DNA of 64,000 nt from DATFVJ01 sp963826515 (GCA_963826515.1 CAWGXI010000006.1:335766-399765); one strand, 5' to 3'. Shown: positions 17,959 through 27,644, counted from the first letter of the stretch. Made by a program: numbers and translations. Notes: generated from the sequence alone by a model not told the origin.

Positions 17959-18561
17959 ATGCGCGCGATCACCTGGATCAAGGAACGTGGGGCTGAGTTC
18001 GCTGAGGTAAGCCTGGGCGATACGTATCTGCGGGCGGCCGGCGTGGCGGTCGGCGCCGACCCGCTGCCCTATCGCCTGGACTACGAGCTGGATTGCGCGG
18101 ACGGTTTCGTCACCCGCAGGCTGCTCGTCCGGGCTCAGGGTGCGACCTGGAGCCGCCGCCTGCTGCTGTCGCGGGACCCGCGGGGTTTGTGGGGCATCGA
18201 AGCAAGCGCCCAGGGCGAGGTGGACCTGCCCGAGCCGGGCGGCGATCCCGCGGCGTTTGCCGCCGCCCTCGACTGCGATCTCGGTCAATGCCCAGTCACG
18301 AACACAATGCCGGTCCTCCGGCATGGCCTGCTGCGGGGCGGCCCGCCGCGCGATTTCGCGGCCGCTTGGGTTAGCGTACCCGACCTGGCGGTTCACCCGT
18401 CAGAGCAGCGGTACACATTCGTGGGCCCTGCCGCGATGGCCGCGGGCCCGGAGCCAGGGACCGCGGTGATCCGCTTTCACAGCGGAACGGTGTCCGCGGA
18501 CGTTGTCTTCGATGACGATGGCCTGGTCGTCGACTACCCGGGTATCGGCCGACGGGCCTGA
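17959..18561 (+). CDS. DUF1089 putative glycolipid-binding protein
   Basis: A 200-residue protein with the DUF1089 layout: YRLDYELDCADGFVTRRLLV, then WSRRLLLSRDPRGLWGIEAS, an ALDCDLGQCPVTNTMPVLRH block and VPDLAVHPSEQRYTFVGP. The fold is a single large beta-sandwich. The family is annotated as putative glycolipid-binding from structure only, so the ligand is uncertain. No signal peptide; likely cytoplasmic. Confidence 0.82.
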   Translation: MRAITWIKERGAEFAEVSLGDTYLRAAGVAVGADPLPYRLDYELDCADGFVTRRLLVRAQGATWSRRLLLSRDPRGLWGIEASAQGEVDLPEPGGDPAAFAAALDCDLGQCPVTNTMPVLRHGLLRGGPPRDFAAAWVSVPDLAVHPSEQRYTFVGPAAMAAGPEPGTAVIRFHSGTVSADVVFDDDGLVVDYPGIGRRA

Positions 18562-18601
18562 CTGGGGGAGCCGCCTTATTAGGATCGCACAGGCGGAACG
18601 C

Positions 18602-19078
18602 GTGCCGAGAGGCGAAGCTGAGCGGGTGACGTTCCTAATCCGCGATGCCTTGCCCGCCGATACGGCCGTACTGCGCGACGTGTTTCGCCGATCGTCGCTG
18701 TCCAACGACGGCGATCGGATGAACCTGCTGGCGAATCCGGACGCTCTAGAGTTCTCCGACGTCGCGGTCAATGAGGGACGCACACGAGTCGCCGTCGTCG
18801 CCGGCCGCATCGTCGGTTTCGCGACGTTCCTCATTGCCGGGGATGCCATTGAGCTCGATGATCTGTTCGTGGATCCCGGCTGGATGACGCAAGGGATCGG
18901 CCGGGCGCTGGTGCAGGACGTAATTGCGATCACAAGGAGCCGCGGAGTCCGGCGTGTCGAAGTGACCGCGAACCAGCACGCGTTCATCTTCTACGAAAGA
19001 GTCGGCTTTGTCTTCGACCACGCGGTTGAGACGCGGTTCGGGCCTGCACCTCGAATGCACCTTGACGTAATGCCGTGA
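18602..19078 (+). CDS. GNAT-family N-acetyltransferase
   Basis: A GNAT acetyltransferase of about 158 residues. TFLIRDALPADTAVLRDVFR is the opening strand-helix, AIELDDLFVDPGWMTQGIGR carries the acetyl-CoA pyrophosphate loop (a Q-G-I-G-R variant of Q/RxxGxG/A), and NQHAFIFYERVGFVFDHAVE is the C-terminal motif B. The start is ambiguous: GTG at 18602 or the in-frame GTG at 18626; a longer frame from 18503 overlaps the preceding gene. Substrate unknown. Confidence 0.82.
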   Translation: MPRGEAERVTFLIRDALPADTAVLRDVFRRSSLSNDGDRMNLLANPDALEFSDVAVNEGRTRVAVVAGRIVGFATFLIAGDAIELDDLFVDPGWMTQGIGRALVQDVIAITRSRGVRRVEVTANQHAFIFYERVGFVFDHAVETRFGPAPRMHLDVMP

Positions 19079-19191
19079 AGCGATCTACGGGACACGCCCG
19101 TGGCACTGTCCACGGCAGGTTCTCGACATCAGTACCGGGCGCTATGTCAGGCCACGCACCAGTAGCACGACGCCGTCGTCGCTAGCGGACG

Positions 19192-19386
19192 TCAGCCACC
19201 GCCCCTGCGGCGGAACGAACGCCGGATACGGGCCGGACCCTGCGCGCCGTGGATCTTCCCGGCATCCTTGCCCGCGTGCCCGGCGTTAGCGTCCGCCTCC
19301 TTGCCGCGCTTGCGTTCCAGCGCTTCACGGAACTTCCGTTGCACCTCATCCTCGGGACGTTCCGGTTCTGACGCGTCTGCGGCCAT
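19192..19386 (-). CDS. DUF5302 small protein
   Basis: A 64-residue highly charged soluble protein: MAADASEPERPEDEVQRKFR, EALERKRGKEADANAGHAGK, then KIHGAQGPARIRRSFRRRGGG. This Lys/Arg-rich helix followed by a GHAGKD-xx-KIHGAxGP tail is the DUF5302 signature, seen only in actinomycetes. Function unknown. It faces the GH15 gene divergently. Confidence 0.85.
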   Translation of the reverse strand: MAADASEPERPEDEVQRKFREALERKRGKEADANAGHAGKDAGKIHGAQGPARIRRSFRRRGGG

Positions 19387-19553
19387 ACTGACCCCCAGCC
19401 CCTCAGGCGGATAAGCTCACAGCCTCGCCGGCCGCGACCGCAGGCGCCGATCAGGTCGCGGACATCGAGGTGGTCCAGCTGGAACACGCTGGCCATTACG
19501 AGGTTAGCCCCAACCCGGAGATACCCAGAGACTGCTCGAGCGAGGGGACCGCG

Positions 19554-21404
19554 ATGAGCCTGCCGATCGGCGACTACGCCCTCCTGTCGGACTGCCGTTC
19601 GGCGGCGCTGGTCAGCCGGGCCGGTTCGGTGGACTGGCTGTGCTTCCCGCGCTTCGACGCCCCTGCCGTGTTCGCCCGTATCCTCGACGAGGATGGTGGC
19701 CACTTTTCGATCCGGCCTGCCGGCGAGTTCCAGGTCAGCCGCGTCTACGCGGGCCAGACCATGGCGGTGGAGACCACGTTCACGACAACCGCGGGCACAG
19801 TGGTGCTGACCGACGCCATGGCGGTCGGCCGCAGTGACCGCGGCCACGACCTGGGCGGCGGCTCCCCAGGCGTACTTGTACGCCGCCTGGCGTGTACTGG
19901 CGGGGCGATGGACCTCGAGATCAGCTACGCGCCGCGGCCGGAGTACGGCCTGGTCCAGCCGATCCTGGACGCAGTACCCGGCGGGCTGATCGCCAGGGGA
20001 GGCGCCGACCGGCTGCTGCTCTCCGCGCCAGTCGGCCTCCAGGTCGACGGCGCCACCGCGACCGCCCTCCTGCGCCTCACGGCTGGCCAGCAGGCCGGCT
20101 TCGCGCTGCACCATGGGCAGTTGCGGGGGCCGCCCCTGGCCACCTGGGATCAGGACGAAATCACCGGCCGCCTGGAGGACACGTTGACGGGCTGGCGCTC
20201 CTGGTCGGCCATCCACCAGGCTTACGAGGGCTCCTGGCGCGATCTCGTTCACCATTCCGGCCGGGTCCTGCAGGCTCTCACGTTCCAGCCGACTGGCGCC
20301 ATCGTCGCGGCGCCCACTACCTCGCTGCCCGAGACGGTCGGCGGCGAGCGCAACTGGGACTACCGCTACACCTGGGTGCGCGACGCGAGCCTGACCATGG
20401 AGGCGCTCTGGGTAGCGGCCTGCCCCGACGAGGCCAGCAAGTTCTTCGCATTCCTGGCCGACGCCGCCGCGTCCCAGCTCCAGCGCGGGGTGGATCTGCA
20501 GATCATGTTCGGCATCGGCGGCGAACGCGACCTTTCCGAGCGGGAGCTGCCGCGCCTGGCGGGCTGGCGAGCCAGCCGCCCGGTCCGGGTCGGTAACGGC
20601 GCCTGGAGCCAGCGTCAGCTCGACGTGTACGGCGAACTGCTTGGCGCCGCCCACCGGCTGGTCGAGCAGCTGGGTGAGCTCGATCCGATCACCCGCCGCT
20701 TCCTTACCGCCGCGGCTGATGCCGCGGCCAGCCGATGGAGGGAAAAGGATCAGGGCATCTGGGAGATCCGTGGCGAGCCGCGCGACTTCCTGTACTCCAA
20801 GCTGATGTGCTGGGTGGCGCTCGACCGCGCGATCGCCATTGCCGCCGCGCTCGGCGCCCGTGACAGTGTGCCGGGGTGGGCCACCGCTCGCGACGAGATC
20901 CGCGCAGCCATCCTGGAGCACGGATGGAGCGAGCGGACCGGCGCCTTCACCCAGGCCTTTGGCAGCGACGAGCTTGACGCGTCCAATCTGATGCTGGCGA
21001 TCACGGGCTTCCTGCCTGGCGAGGACCCGCGCATGAAGGCGACCATCGACGCGACGGCAGCCCGGCTGACCGACGAGCGCGGCCTGGTGTATCGCTACCT
21101 GGCTCACGACGGCCTAGCGGGCAACGAGGGCACCTTCCTGCTGTGTACCTTCTGGCTGGCCCAGGCGCAGGCACTCGCCGGTGAGCTGGACAAAGCCAAG
21201 ACGACCTTCGAGCGGGCGGTTGCGGCGATCAACGACGTCGGCCTGCTGGCCGAGGAGGTCGACGTGGCCACCGGCGACATGATCGGCAACTTCCCGCAGG
21301 CGTTCAGTCACATCGGCCTGATCAACGCCGCCTGGGCCATCACCCAGGCCGAGGGTGGCCTGCGAGCCGGGCAGCAGGGCGCCGTGGACGACAGTTGCCG
21401 TTGA
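19554..21404 (+). CDS. Glycoside hydrolase family 15 (glucoamylase or trehalase)
   Basis: A 616-residue GH15 enzyme. The N-terminal beta-sandwich begins IGDYALLSDCRSAALVSRAG then SVDWLCFPRFDAP. The (alpha/alpha)6 barrel has ERNWDYRYTWVRDASLTMEA (near residue 280, a characteristic GH15 substrate-binding segment), a general-acid region near EKDQGIWEIRGEPRDFLYSK, and a catalytic-base region near HDGLAGNEGTFLLCTFWLAQ. The start at 19554 follows GAGGGGACC. Actinobacterial GH15 proteins of this size include trehalases and glucan glucohydrolases. A trehalose link is attractive because treY-treZ-glgX lie 27 kb away, but this is inference. Confidence 0.88.
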   Translation: MSLPIGDYALLSDCRSAALVSRAGSVDWLCFPRFDAPAVFARILDEDGGHFSIRPAGEFQVSRVYAGQTMAVETTFTTTAGTVVLTDAMAVGRSDRGHDLGGGSPGVLVRRLACTGGAMDLEISYAPRPEYGLVQPILDAVPGGLIARGGADRLLLSAPVGLQVDGATATALLRLTAGQQAGFALHHGQLRGPPLATWDQDEITGRLEDTLTGWRSWSAIHQAYEGSWRDLVHHSGRVLQALTFQPTGAIVAAPTTSLPETVGGERNWDYRYTWVRDASLTMEALWVAACPDEASKFFAFLADAAASQLQRGVDLQIMFGIGGERDLSERELPRLAGWRASRPVRVGNGAWSQRQLDVYGELLGAAHRLVEQLGELDPITRRFLTAAADAAASRWREKDQGIWEIRGEPRDFLYSKLMCWVALDRAIAIAAALGARDSVPGWATARDEIRAAILEHGWSERTGAFTQAFGSDELDASNLMLAITGFLPGEDPRMKATIDATAARLTDERGLVYRYLAHDGLAGNEGTFLLCTFWLAQAQALAGELDKAKTTFERAVAAINDVGLLAEEVDVATGDMIGNFPQAFSHIGLINAAWAITQAEGGLRAGQQGAVDDSCR

Positions 21405-21476
21405 CCTTGCGGCGACGAATGATGGGAGGCTGAACGGCGAGGCGCGGGACTACTGGATAGGCGGGCCGGACAGCAC

Positions 21477-23792
21477 ATGCACCCCCTGCAGTGGCTCGGT
21501 CAACGTGATCGCGGCTTCGCGGCGCTGCGCCGCGCGGGACGAACGGCGATCGTCATGCCGGCCATGTTCGCCGTGGGCGACGAGGTCATCGGCAATGCCG
21601 CCGTTGCCACGTTCGCGGCGTTCGGTTCGTTCGCGATGCTGCTGCTTGTTGACTTCACCGGCCCGATGCGTCAGCGCCTGCGGGCGCAGGCGGCGCTCGC
21701 GGTCGTGGGTGGCGTATTCGTCTGCGTTGGCACGCTGGTGTCGCAGACTGTGTGGCTCGCGGCCGCGGCGATGGCAGTGGTCGCCTTTGGGGTGATCTTC
21801 GCCGGGGTGGTCAGCTCGGTACTGGCCGGGGCGACAACGTCGCTGCTGCTGGCGTTCATCTTGCCGGTGTCCCTCGCCGCGCCGGTGTCATCGGTGCCTG
21901 ATCGGCTGGCTGGCTGGGGCATGGCTGGCGGCGCCGCGTTGGTCGCGGTGGCGCTCCTATGGCCCGCGCCGGCGCGCGATCCGCTGCGCAAGGCGACGAT
22001 CACCGCCTGCAGGGCGCTGGCCGCGCGGCTGCGTGCGGAGGTTAACCGCCAGCTCGACGATGAGGACAGGCCATTTGCGCTCGATGAGCGCGCGGTCATG
22101 CAGGCGAAGGACGCGGTCAGCGCGCTCCGCCGTGCTTTCCTTGCCACGCCCTACCGTCCGACCGGCTTGAGCACAGCCGCCAGGGCAGTCGTGCGCCTGG
22201 TGGACGAGCTGAGCTGGCTGAACACCCTCGTCGTTCGGTGTAGCCAGCACGCGGAGGGCGCGGTAGTCGGCCGCGCGGCGTGCGCGGTCAGGCTGGCCGC
22301 GGCCGCGGTGCTCGAACGCGGAGCAGATCTACTCGATGTGACGGGCGGTAACAGTGACGACCTGCGTGCAGCAGTGGCCGAGCTGACCGGCGCATCGAGG
22401 AGGGTAGAACGCAGCGCGATCGCGGACCTGCCGGTCCTGCGGGCGACGCCCGCGCCCAGCCCCATCGCGGCCCCGGAGGAACCTGCCAGCGAGTTCATCA
22501 CCTCCCTTGATCCGAGCTTTCGCGCGCAGGAGCTGAGCTTTGCGGTCTCGCTCATCGCGAGCAACGTCGACCGCACCGCGGCCGCCGAGCGACGTAGCTG
22601 GCGGGAGCGGCTGTTGGGCCGCCAGCCCGAGGGCCTGCCAGGGACTCTGTCCGCGGCCCACGAACGCGCGGCAGCTCACATTGAGTGGCACTCGGTGTGG
22701 TTGCACAACAGCGTGCGGGGCGCCGTCGGGCTGGGCCTGGCGGTTCTCATAGCGAGAATGACCGGCGTGCAGCATTCCTTCTGGGTGGTCCTCGGCACGC
22801 TGTCTGTGCTGCGCTCGAATGCGTTGAGTACCGGACAGAACGTGGTTCGTGGCCTGTTCGGCACGGTAGCCGGATTCATCATCGGCGCGGCCCTGCTCGC
22901 GGTGATCGGCACAAACGCGACGTTGCTGTGGTTCGTCCTGCCCCCGGCGATCCTTCTCGCCGGAGTCGCTCCTGCCGCCATTTCATTTGCGGCGGGCCAG
23001 GCGGCGTTCACGTTGACGCTCGTGATCTTGTTCAACATCATCGAGCCGGCGGGATGGCGGATCGGCCTGCTGCGGGTGGAGGACGTCGCCCTCGGGTGCG
23101 CGGTGAGCCTGGTCGTCGGGGTGCTTTTCTGGCCGCGCGGCGCGGGTGCGGCGCTCCGCCAGGCATTGTCCGAGGCGTACACCGACACCGCGGGCTATCT
23201 TGCCAGCGCGGTGAATTCCGGCATGCTGCATTGCGACGGGGGCGCGCCCTCACCAGCCGCGCCTGACCGGGACGCTGTTCGCGCGGCCGCGGCGGCGCGC
23301 CGGTTGGACGACACGTTCCGCAGTTACCTGGCCGAACGCGGCGCCAAGCCTCTCCCGCTTGCCGAGGTGACCGGATTGGTCACCGGCGTCGCCGGGCTTC
23401 GTCTGGCCGCCGACGCGGTCCTGGATCTATGGGAGCGGGACGACGGCAACGCGGCGGGCGATCTGACGGCGGCCCGCAGTGAGATTCTGAAGACGACCGA
23501 ACTCGTGCGGGCTTGGTACGACGATCTTGCAGGCAGCCTTATCAACCGGCGTGTGCTCCGTGAACCGCTCGCCCACGACACTGCTGCCGACGGCCGCCTC
23601 GTGGCGGCCGTGCGCCACGACTTGCGCGGCGAAGATGGCAAGGCGAGCGCAACGGCCGTGCGGATGATCTGGACAGCTGATCACCTGGACGCGGCCCGCC
23701 GGCTGCAGACGGTCATCAACGGCCCAGCTCGCGCCGCAGCCGAGCAAGACAAGATCGGTCCACTCGCCAAGCTGGTTCCGCACCACCGCTGA
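21477..23792 (+). CDS. FUSC-family membrane transporter
   Basis: A 771-residue membrane protein with two helix bundles: N-terminal helices at about residues 20-165 and a second set at about 410-560, in which RMTGVQHSFWVVLGTLSVLR and the GLFGTVAGFIIGAALLAVIG helix mark the FUSC domain. Long soluble helical stretches follow each bundle. FUSC/aromatic-acid-exporter proteins export small aromatic or phenolic compounds, probably by proton exchange. It lies 72 bases after the GH15 gene with no evident functional link. Confidence 0.85.
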   Translation: MHPLQWLGQRDRGFAALRRAGRTAIVMPAMFAVGDEVIGNAAVATFAAFGSFAMLLLVDFTGPMRQRLRAQAALAVVGGVFVCVGTLVSQTVWLAAAAMAVVAFGVIFAGVVSSVLAGATTSLLLAFILPVSLAAPVSSVPDRLAGWGMAGGAALVAVALLWPAPARDPLRKATITACRALAARLRAEVNRQLDDEDRPFALDERAVMQAKDAVSALRRAFLATPYRPTGLSTAARAVVRLVDELSWLNTLVVRCSQHAEGAVVGRAACAVRLAAAAVLERGADLLDVTGGNSDDLRAAVAELTGASRRVERSAIADLPVLRATPAPSPIAAPEEPASEFITSLDPSFRAQELSFAVSLIASNVDRTAAAERRSWRERLLGRQPEGLPGTLSAAHERAAAHIEWHSVWLHNSVRGAVGLGLAVLIARMTGVQHSFWVVLGTLSVLRSNALSTGQNVVRGLFGTVAGFIIGAALLAVIGTNATLLWFVLPPAILLAGVAPAAISFAAGQAAFTLTLVILFNIIEPAGWRIGLLRVEDVALGCAVSLVVGVLFWPRGAGAALRQALSEAYTDTAGYLASAVNSGMLHCDGGAPSPAAPDRDAVRAAAAARRLDDTFRSYLAERGAKPLPLAEVTGLVTGVAGLRLAADAVLDLWERDDGNAAGDLTAARSEILKTTELVRAWYDDLAGSLINRRVLREPLAHDTAADGRLVAAVRHDLRGEDGKASATAVRMIWTADHLDAARRLQTVINGPARAAAEQDKIGPLAKLVPHHR

Positions 23793-23935
23793 CAGAACTT
23801 TGATCTTGACTGCGGGGCGGGGTATAGCGGCGGCCGTTGCGGGTCGGCGGGCAGGCCCGGCCAGGCTATGCGAAACAGCGTGCCGTGACGGATTTGGACG
23901 AGTTGAGGATCCCCCAGGCGCTACAGCCGGTTGCC

Positions 23936-24290
23936 CGGGGAGATCATAGAGATCGCCGACGCGGTAAGTGCGCGGCTGCTGGATGCCGATTAGGCCGAAC
24001 TGGCCCGCCTTGCGGTGGCGAAACTGGCGCGCAAGCGGCCCTCGCCGCTACTGGGCGGGCGGCACGCCACGTGGGCAGCGGGGGTCGTTTACGCACTTGG
24101 GCAGGTCAACTTCCTGTTCGGCTCTTCGCGGCTCCCTGCCGCGACGCCTGATCAGCTCAGCGAGGCGTTCGGCTTGGCGCCTCCCACTGGATCTTCAGAC
24201 AGCCGATTTCCGGCGCGGGATTATTCCTTATATTCCGGCCCTTGGCCCGGACAGCACCGCGGATCTCGCGCCTGGTGCCCGCCAGTAGCC
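23936..24290 (+). pseudogene. DUF6398 gene remnant
   Basis: Recognisable DUF6398 segments in one frame read PGEIIEIADAVSARLLDAD, an in-frame stop (TAG near 23993), then LARLAVAKLARKRPSPLLGG, GRHATWAAGVVYALGQVNFL and TPDQLSEAFGLAPPT. The part upstream is in another frame, and the expected C-terminal helix is replaced by unrelated residues. Function of DUF6398 is unknown. The stop plus lost ends mark it as dead. Confidence 0.7.
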
Positions 24291-24312
24291 ACCGCACAGG
24301 ATCGTGACGCGG

Positions 24313-24356
24313 CCGCGGTAGCCGTTATGAATAATGATCCCGAACGGCTGCCGCGG
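24313..24356. repeat. Palindromic interspersed repeat, copy B
   Basis: Left arm CCGCGGTAGCCGTT (24313-24326) and right arm AACGGCTGCCGCGG (24343-24356) can form a 14-bp stem with one mismatch around a 16-base loop that contains AATGATCC. It is one of the two best-formed hairpins of the family and lies between the DUF6398 remnant and the 3' end of the LLM gene. Confidence 0.75.
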
Positions 24357-24415
24357 GGTGTCGCCGCTGCATCGGAAGTGTCGGCGGCGGCGCCGGCCGG
24401 CGGGATGCGTGCTCC

Positions 24416-25285
24416 TCAGGCGGAGGAGCCGAGCGCTGCCCTGGCCTCGGCGAGCGCGGCGAGGTGCCCGTCGACCGAACCGAGCCCGGCGCTCATCGTG
24501 TTGATCGACACGTGCGTCGCGCCGGCGTCGCGCCACCTGGCGACGTGCTGCACGAGTTTCGCCGCGCCCTCCTCGCCCCAGCTCACCCGGCCCTCCATGC
24601 CGAGCATGCCAGGATCACGGCCGGCCTTGGCCGCCGCCGCCGCGACGAGCGTGCGGGCCTGGTCGAGCTTCGGTCCCGGCGGCACCTGAGGGAACCAGCC
24701 GTCAGCCAGCCGGCCGACGCGCTCGTAGGCGCGCGGCGATTGCGCACCGAACCACACCGGGATTGGGCGCTGAACGGGCAGCGGAGCCAAGCCGGCCGAG
24801 GTGACCCGTTCGTAGTCACCCTCGAAGATGACGCTCTGCTCGGTCCAGAGCCGCCGCATCAGCGCGATCTGCTCCTCGATGCGCCGGCCCCGGTTGGAGA
24901 AATCCTTGCCGAGCGCCTCGTACTCGACCGCGTTCCAGCCCAGCCCGACCCCGAACCGGAACTTCCCGCCGGTAAGGAGATCGACTTCTGCGGCCTGCTT
25001 GGCGGCGAGCGCGGTCTGGCGCTGGGGCAGGATGATGATCCCGGTGACGAGCTCAAGGGAGGTGAGCGCGGCCAGATAGCCGAACAGCACCATGGGCTCG
25101 TGGAACGTCGTGTGCACGTCATACGGCCCGTGCCACGGCGCGTGCGCCTCGGGGTCGGCGCCAAGGACATGATCGTAGGCGAGCACATGGGTGAACCCGA
25201 GTTCCGCAACGCCGCTGGCGTAAGCGCGCACCGCGCCCACATCTCCGCCGATCTCGGTCTGAGGAAACACGACGCCGATACGCAT
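24416..25285 (-). CDS. LLM-class F420-dependent oxidoreductase
   Basis: A 289-residue luciferase-like TIM-barrel protein. MRIGVVFPQTEIGGDVGAVR opens the first strand; AELGFTHVLAYDHVLGADPE, TGIIILPQRQTALAAKQAAE, KFRFGVGLGWNAVEYEALGK and RPIPVWFGAQSPRAYERVGR are the usual blocks of F420-dependent LLM enzymes (TIGR03619-like). It is expected to use cofactor F420 for hydride transfer in the cytoplasm. It is a single gene; substrate unknown. Confidence 0.88.
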   Translation of the reverse strand: MRIGVVFPQTEIGGDVGAVRAYASGVAELGFTHVLAYDHVLGADPEAHAPWHGPYDVHTTFHEPMVLFGYLAALTSLELVTGIIILPQRQTALAAKQAAEVDLLTGGKFRFGVGLGWNAVEYEALGKDFSNRGRRIEEQIALMRRLWTEQSVIFEGDYERVTSAGLAPLPVQRPIPVWFGAQSPRAYERVGRLADGWFPQVPPGPKLDQARTLVAAAAAKAGRDPGMLGMEGRVSWGEEGAAKLVQHVARWRDAGATHVSINTMSAGLGSVDGHLAALAEARAALGSSA

Positions 25286-25304
25286 ACCCCCTGTTATACC
25301 TGGC

Positions 25305-26693
25305 TCAGTGCTTGGCGGCTTTCAGTAGTTCGGACACGCCGTCTTCGATGCCACTAGCCAGCACGTCGAGGTCGGGATTCGTCCCGTAGTCGCCGGTGAT
25401 CCCGAATGTGACGTCGTCACAATACGTGAAGATCGAGATGCCGGTGCGCATCGTCGTGGCGATCGGGACATAGGGCAGGATCTCCGCGAGCTTGCGGCCC
25501 ATCGCGTACAGCGGCAGGCGGGGACCAGGCACGTTGGTGGTCACCGTGACGAGCTCGTGTTGATGCAGCCGGTAGGCGAGCCGGACTCCCCGCGAGAACA
25601 CCGGATATGGGGTGTAGCGGCCAAGGGAGACCAGCGCCTCGCCGACCTTCGACTCCTTGCTCGTCTTCAAGGCAGCAAGCTCCGCCTGGACGGCGGCGAG
25701 CCGCTGCACCGGGTCTTCAACATGGACGGGAAGATGCGCAAGCACCGCGGACACCCGGTTCTCGTAGATGCTCTCCTCGCCGGGTGCCCGGACAGAAACA
25801 GGAACCAGCGAGGGAACCATGTGCGATGCTGGCTGCTCGCCGCGGCTGAGCAGGAGTGCACGGAAGCCCCCGCTGATCGCGGCAAGGAAGACGTCGTTCA
25901 CGGTGCCGCGAAGCGCGCGCTTGATCGTCTTGATGTCCTCAAGCGAAGCCCGCGCCCACGTGTAGCGACGGTGCCCGCCGGTGGGCCCGCTCAGGGAGGT
26001 ACCCGGGCCCGGCCATACCGCCGGGGCCAGCTTTGCGATGGCCTGCACGGTGTCCGCTGCCTGCTGGAGGGCGCGGCGGGGATGAGTCACCGCGTCGCTC
26101 AGCACGGAGGCCTCCCGCACAGGGAGCATGACGATGTCCATTGCCGCCTGTGCGGCGAGCCACGCCGAGGAGGGCTCACCGGCCACGGCCCGGTCGTCGG
26201 CGACGACGGGCGGCGCGGGGTCCGCGGACAGGTCGAAGATCACGCGGTACAGGTCGGTGCCGGAGACTCCGTCGACCATGCAGTGGTGAATCTTTGAGAT
26301 CATCGCCCAGCGACCGTGGGCGAGCCCCTCGACAAGCCAGTACTCCCACAGCGGGTAGTCGCGGTCGAGCCGCTGGCTCATCACCCGCGCCATCAGGTTG
26401 CTGAGTTGCTGGTCACCGCCGGGTTTCGGCAGGGCGGTCCGCCGTACGTGGTATCGAATATCGAAGTTCGGGTCGTCGACCCAGACCGGCCGGCCGAGGC
26501 GCAGCGGCACCGTGCGGAGTTTCTGCCGGTAACGGGGCACCAGCGGCAGCCGCCCGGCGAGGGAAGTCAGCAGCTCGTCATAGGACGGCGCGGGGCCCTC
26601 GAACACGGCGATCGACGCGATCGCCATCGATGTGTGCCTGTTCTCGTCCTCGGCATCGATGAACTGGGCGTCCAGCGGGTTCAGCCGGTCCAT
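25305..26693 (-). CDS. Wax ester synthase/diacylglycerol acyltransferase (WS/DGAT)
   Basis: A 462-residue acyltransferase. The condensing motif HHxxxDG is present as KIHHCMVDGVSG (about residues 135-142). The C-terminal domain has the conserved TTNVPGPRLPLYAMGRKLAE and YCDDVTFGITGDYG blocks. The start MDRLNPLDAQFIDAEDENRH was chosen because AAAGGGGGCGCC precedes its ATG and family members begin here. Enzymes of this family transfer acyl-CoA to long-chain alcohols or diacylglycerol, building storage lipid at the membrane. It ends 19 bases before the LLM gene, so the two are probably co-transcribed. Confidence 0.9.
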   Translation of the reverse strand: MDRLNPLDAQFIDAEDENRHTSMAIASIAVFEGPAPSYDELLTSLAGRLPLVPRYRQKLRTVPLRLGRPVWVDDPNFDIRYHVRRTALPKPGGDQQLSNLMARVMSQRLDRDYPLWEYWLVEGLAHGRWAMISKIHHCMVDGVSGTDLYRVIFDLSADPAPPVVADDRAVAGEPSSAWLAAQAAMDIVMLPVREASVLSDAVTHPRRALQQAADTVQAIAKLAPAVWPGPGTSLSGPTGGHRRYTWARASLEDIKTIKRALRGTVNDVFLAAISGGFRALLLSRGEQPASHMVPSLVPVSVRAPGEESIYENRVSAVLAHLPVHVEDPVQRLAAVQAELAALKTSKESKVGEALVSLGRYTPYPVFSRGVRLAYRLHQHELVTVTTNVPGPRLPLYAMGRKLAEILPYVPIATTMRTGISIFTYCDDVTFGITGDYGTNPDLDVLASGIEDGVSELLKAAKH

Positions 26694-26853
26694 GGCGCCC
26701 CCTTTCCAAGCATCCAATCCGCCCATCCGGACGCAGCCAGGCAACGATCGAAGATCACTCCCTAATCCGGATTTTAAGCAGCGCGGACGCCCGCGCGCGC
26801 CTGTCGATGGTCCCACGTGCGAGGACTTTTGGCTCGGTCTGTGCCGGTTACGC

Positions 26854-27522
26854 TCAATTGGGGTGGTAGGGCGAGTTCCTCAGATCCGGCGCCGGCGTCG
26901 ACCTGAGCGAGCGCAGCATCGTGGTCTCCCTGGACAGCAGCGCACGCTCGGTAGTGAGCCTGCGCAGGGCGTCAGGCTCGGCGAGCAGGACCTGCCTGTC
27001 GCTCAGCTCGACGATCATCGACGCGGCGACGACATAGGAAAGCAGAACGGGTTCGTCCGGCAGATCAGGGACGCTGATCTGAGCCCCTCCCCGCTCGGCG
27101 AGCGCGTCGAGATAGGTGCGGAACGCGTCCTGCACGGCCAGGGCCGCGAGACCGGCAGCCACCTGGTCGCCGGTGTCCTCTGCGAGCACATCCACCGCGC
27201 CTTGCAGATACGGCCGCGAGGTGTCGAGCGCCGCCAGCCGGAACCGCTGCGTGCCGACGGCGACCAGATCGAACCGGCCGTCCTGATGCTCCTCGACCTG
27301 GCGCAGGGTCGCGGTGCAGCCGATCTCATACAGCGCGCCGATGCCGTCGATGCCCGTCTCGCGGCCCTTGCGGATCGCGATCACGCCGAAACGCCCCGGC
27401 TCCGGGCCATCGAGCAGGTCCCTGACGAGTTGCCTGTACCGCTCTTCGAAGATGTGCAGAGGCAGCAGCAGACCCGGGTAGAGCACGGTCGCGAGCGGGA
27501 ACAACGGCAGCGTCTCGCTCAT
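26854..27522 (-). CDS. LON substrate-binding-domain protein
   Basis: A 222-residue protein of the stand-alone LON N-domain (PUA-like) family. LPLFPLATVLYPGLLLPLHI, FEERYRQLVRDLLDG and VIAIRKGRE are the first blocks; GCTATLRQVEEHQDGRFDLV and TQRFRLAALD follow. There is no ATPase or protease domain. Such proteins are widespread in actinomycetes; their role is unknown. Confidence 0.87.
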   Translation of the reverse strand: MSETLPLFPLATVLYPGLLLPLHIFEERYRQLVRDLLDGPEPGRFGVIAIRKGRETGIDGIGALYEIGCTATLRQVEEHQDGRFDLVAVGTQRFRLAALDTSRPYLQGAVDVLAEDTGDQVAAGLAALAVQDAFRTYLDALAERGGAQISVPDLPDEPVLLSYVVAASMIVELSDRQVLLAEPDALRRLTTERALLSRETTMLRSLRSTPAPDLRNSPYHPN

Positions 27523-27597
27523 CCTCCGAGACTATGCGGGTCGGACCGCATGCGCGCCACCCCGCGTGCGCCGTTCGGTAGCTGCTTTGGCGGCTGG

Positions 27598-27623
27598 TTA
27601 TTGATCCAGAACGGCTGCCGCGG
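27598..27623. repeat. Interspersed repeat, copy C
   Basis: TTATTGATCCAG followed by AACGGCTGCCGCGG (27610-27623) matches the right half of the repeat family. The left arm (GGCGGCTGG, just upstream) is degenerate. It sits between the LON gene's 5' side and the 3' end of the phosphotransferase gene. Confidence 0.65.
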
Positions 27624-27644
27624 GCCAGCCCTCGCGGGAAGCAG

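Noticed and set aside
19182..21107. A 641-codon open frame antisense to the GH15 gene
   Set aside because: Its product is low in hydrophobic periodicity, rich in Arg/Gly/Ala/Asp and matches no family. Such antisense frames are common opposite high-GC genes, and the GH15 motifs on the other strand are unambiguous.
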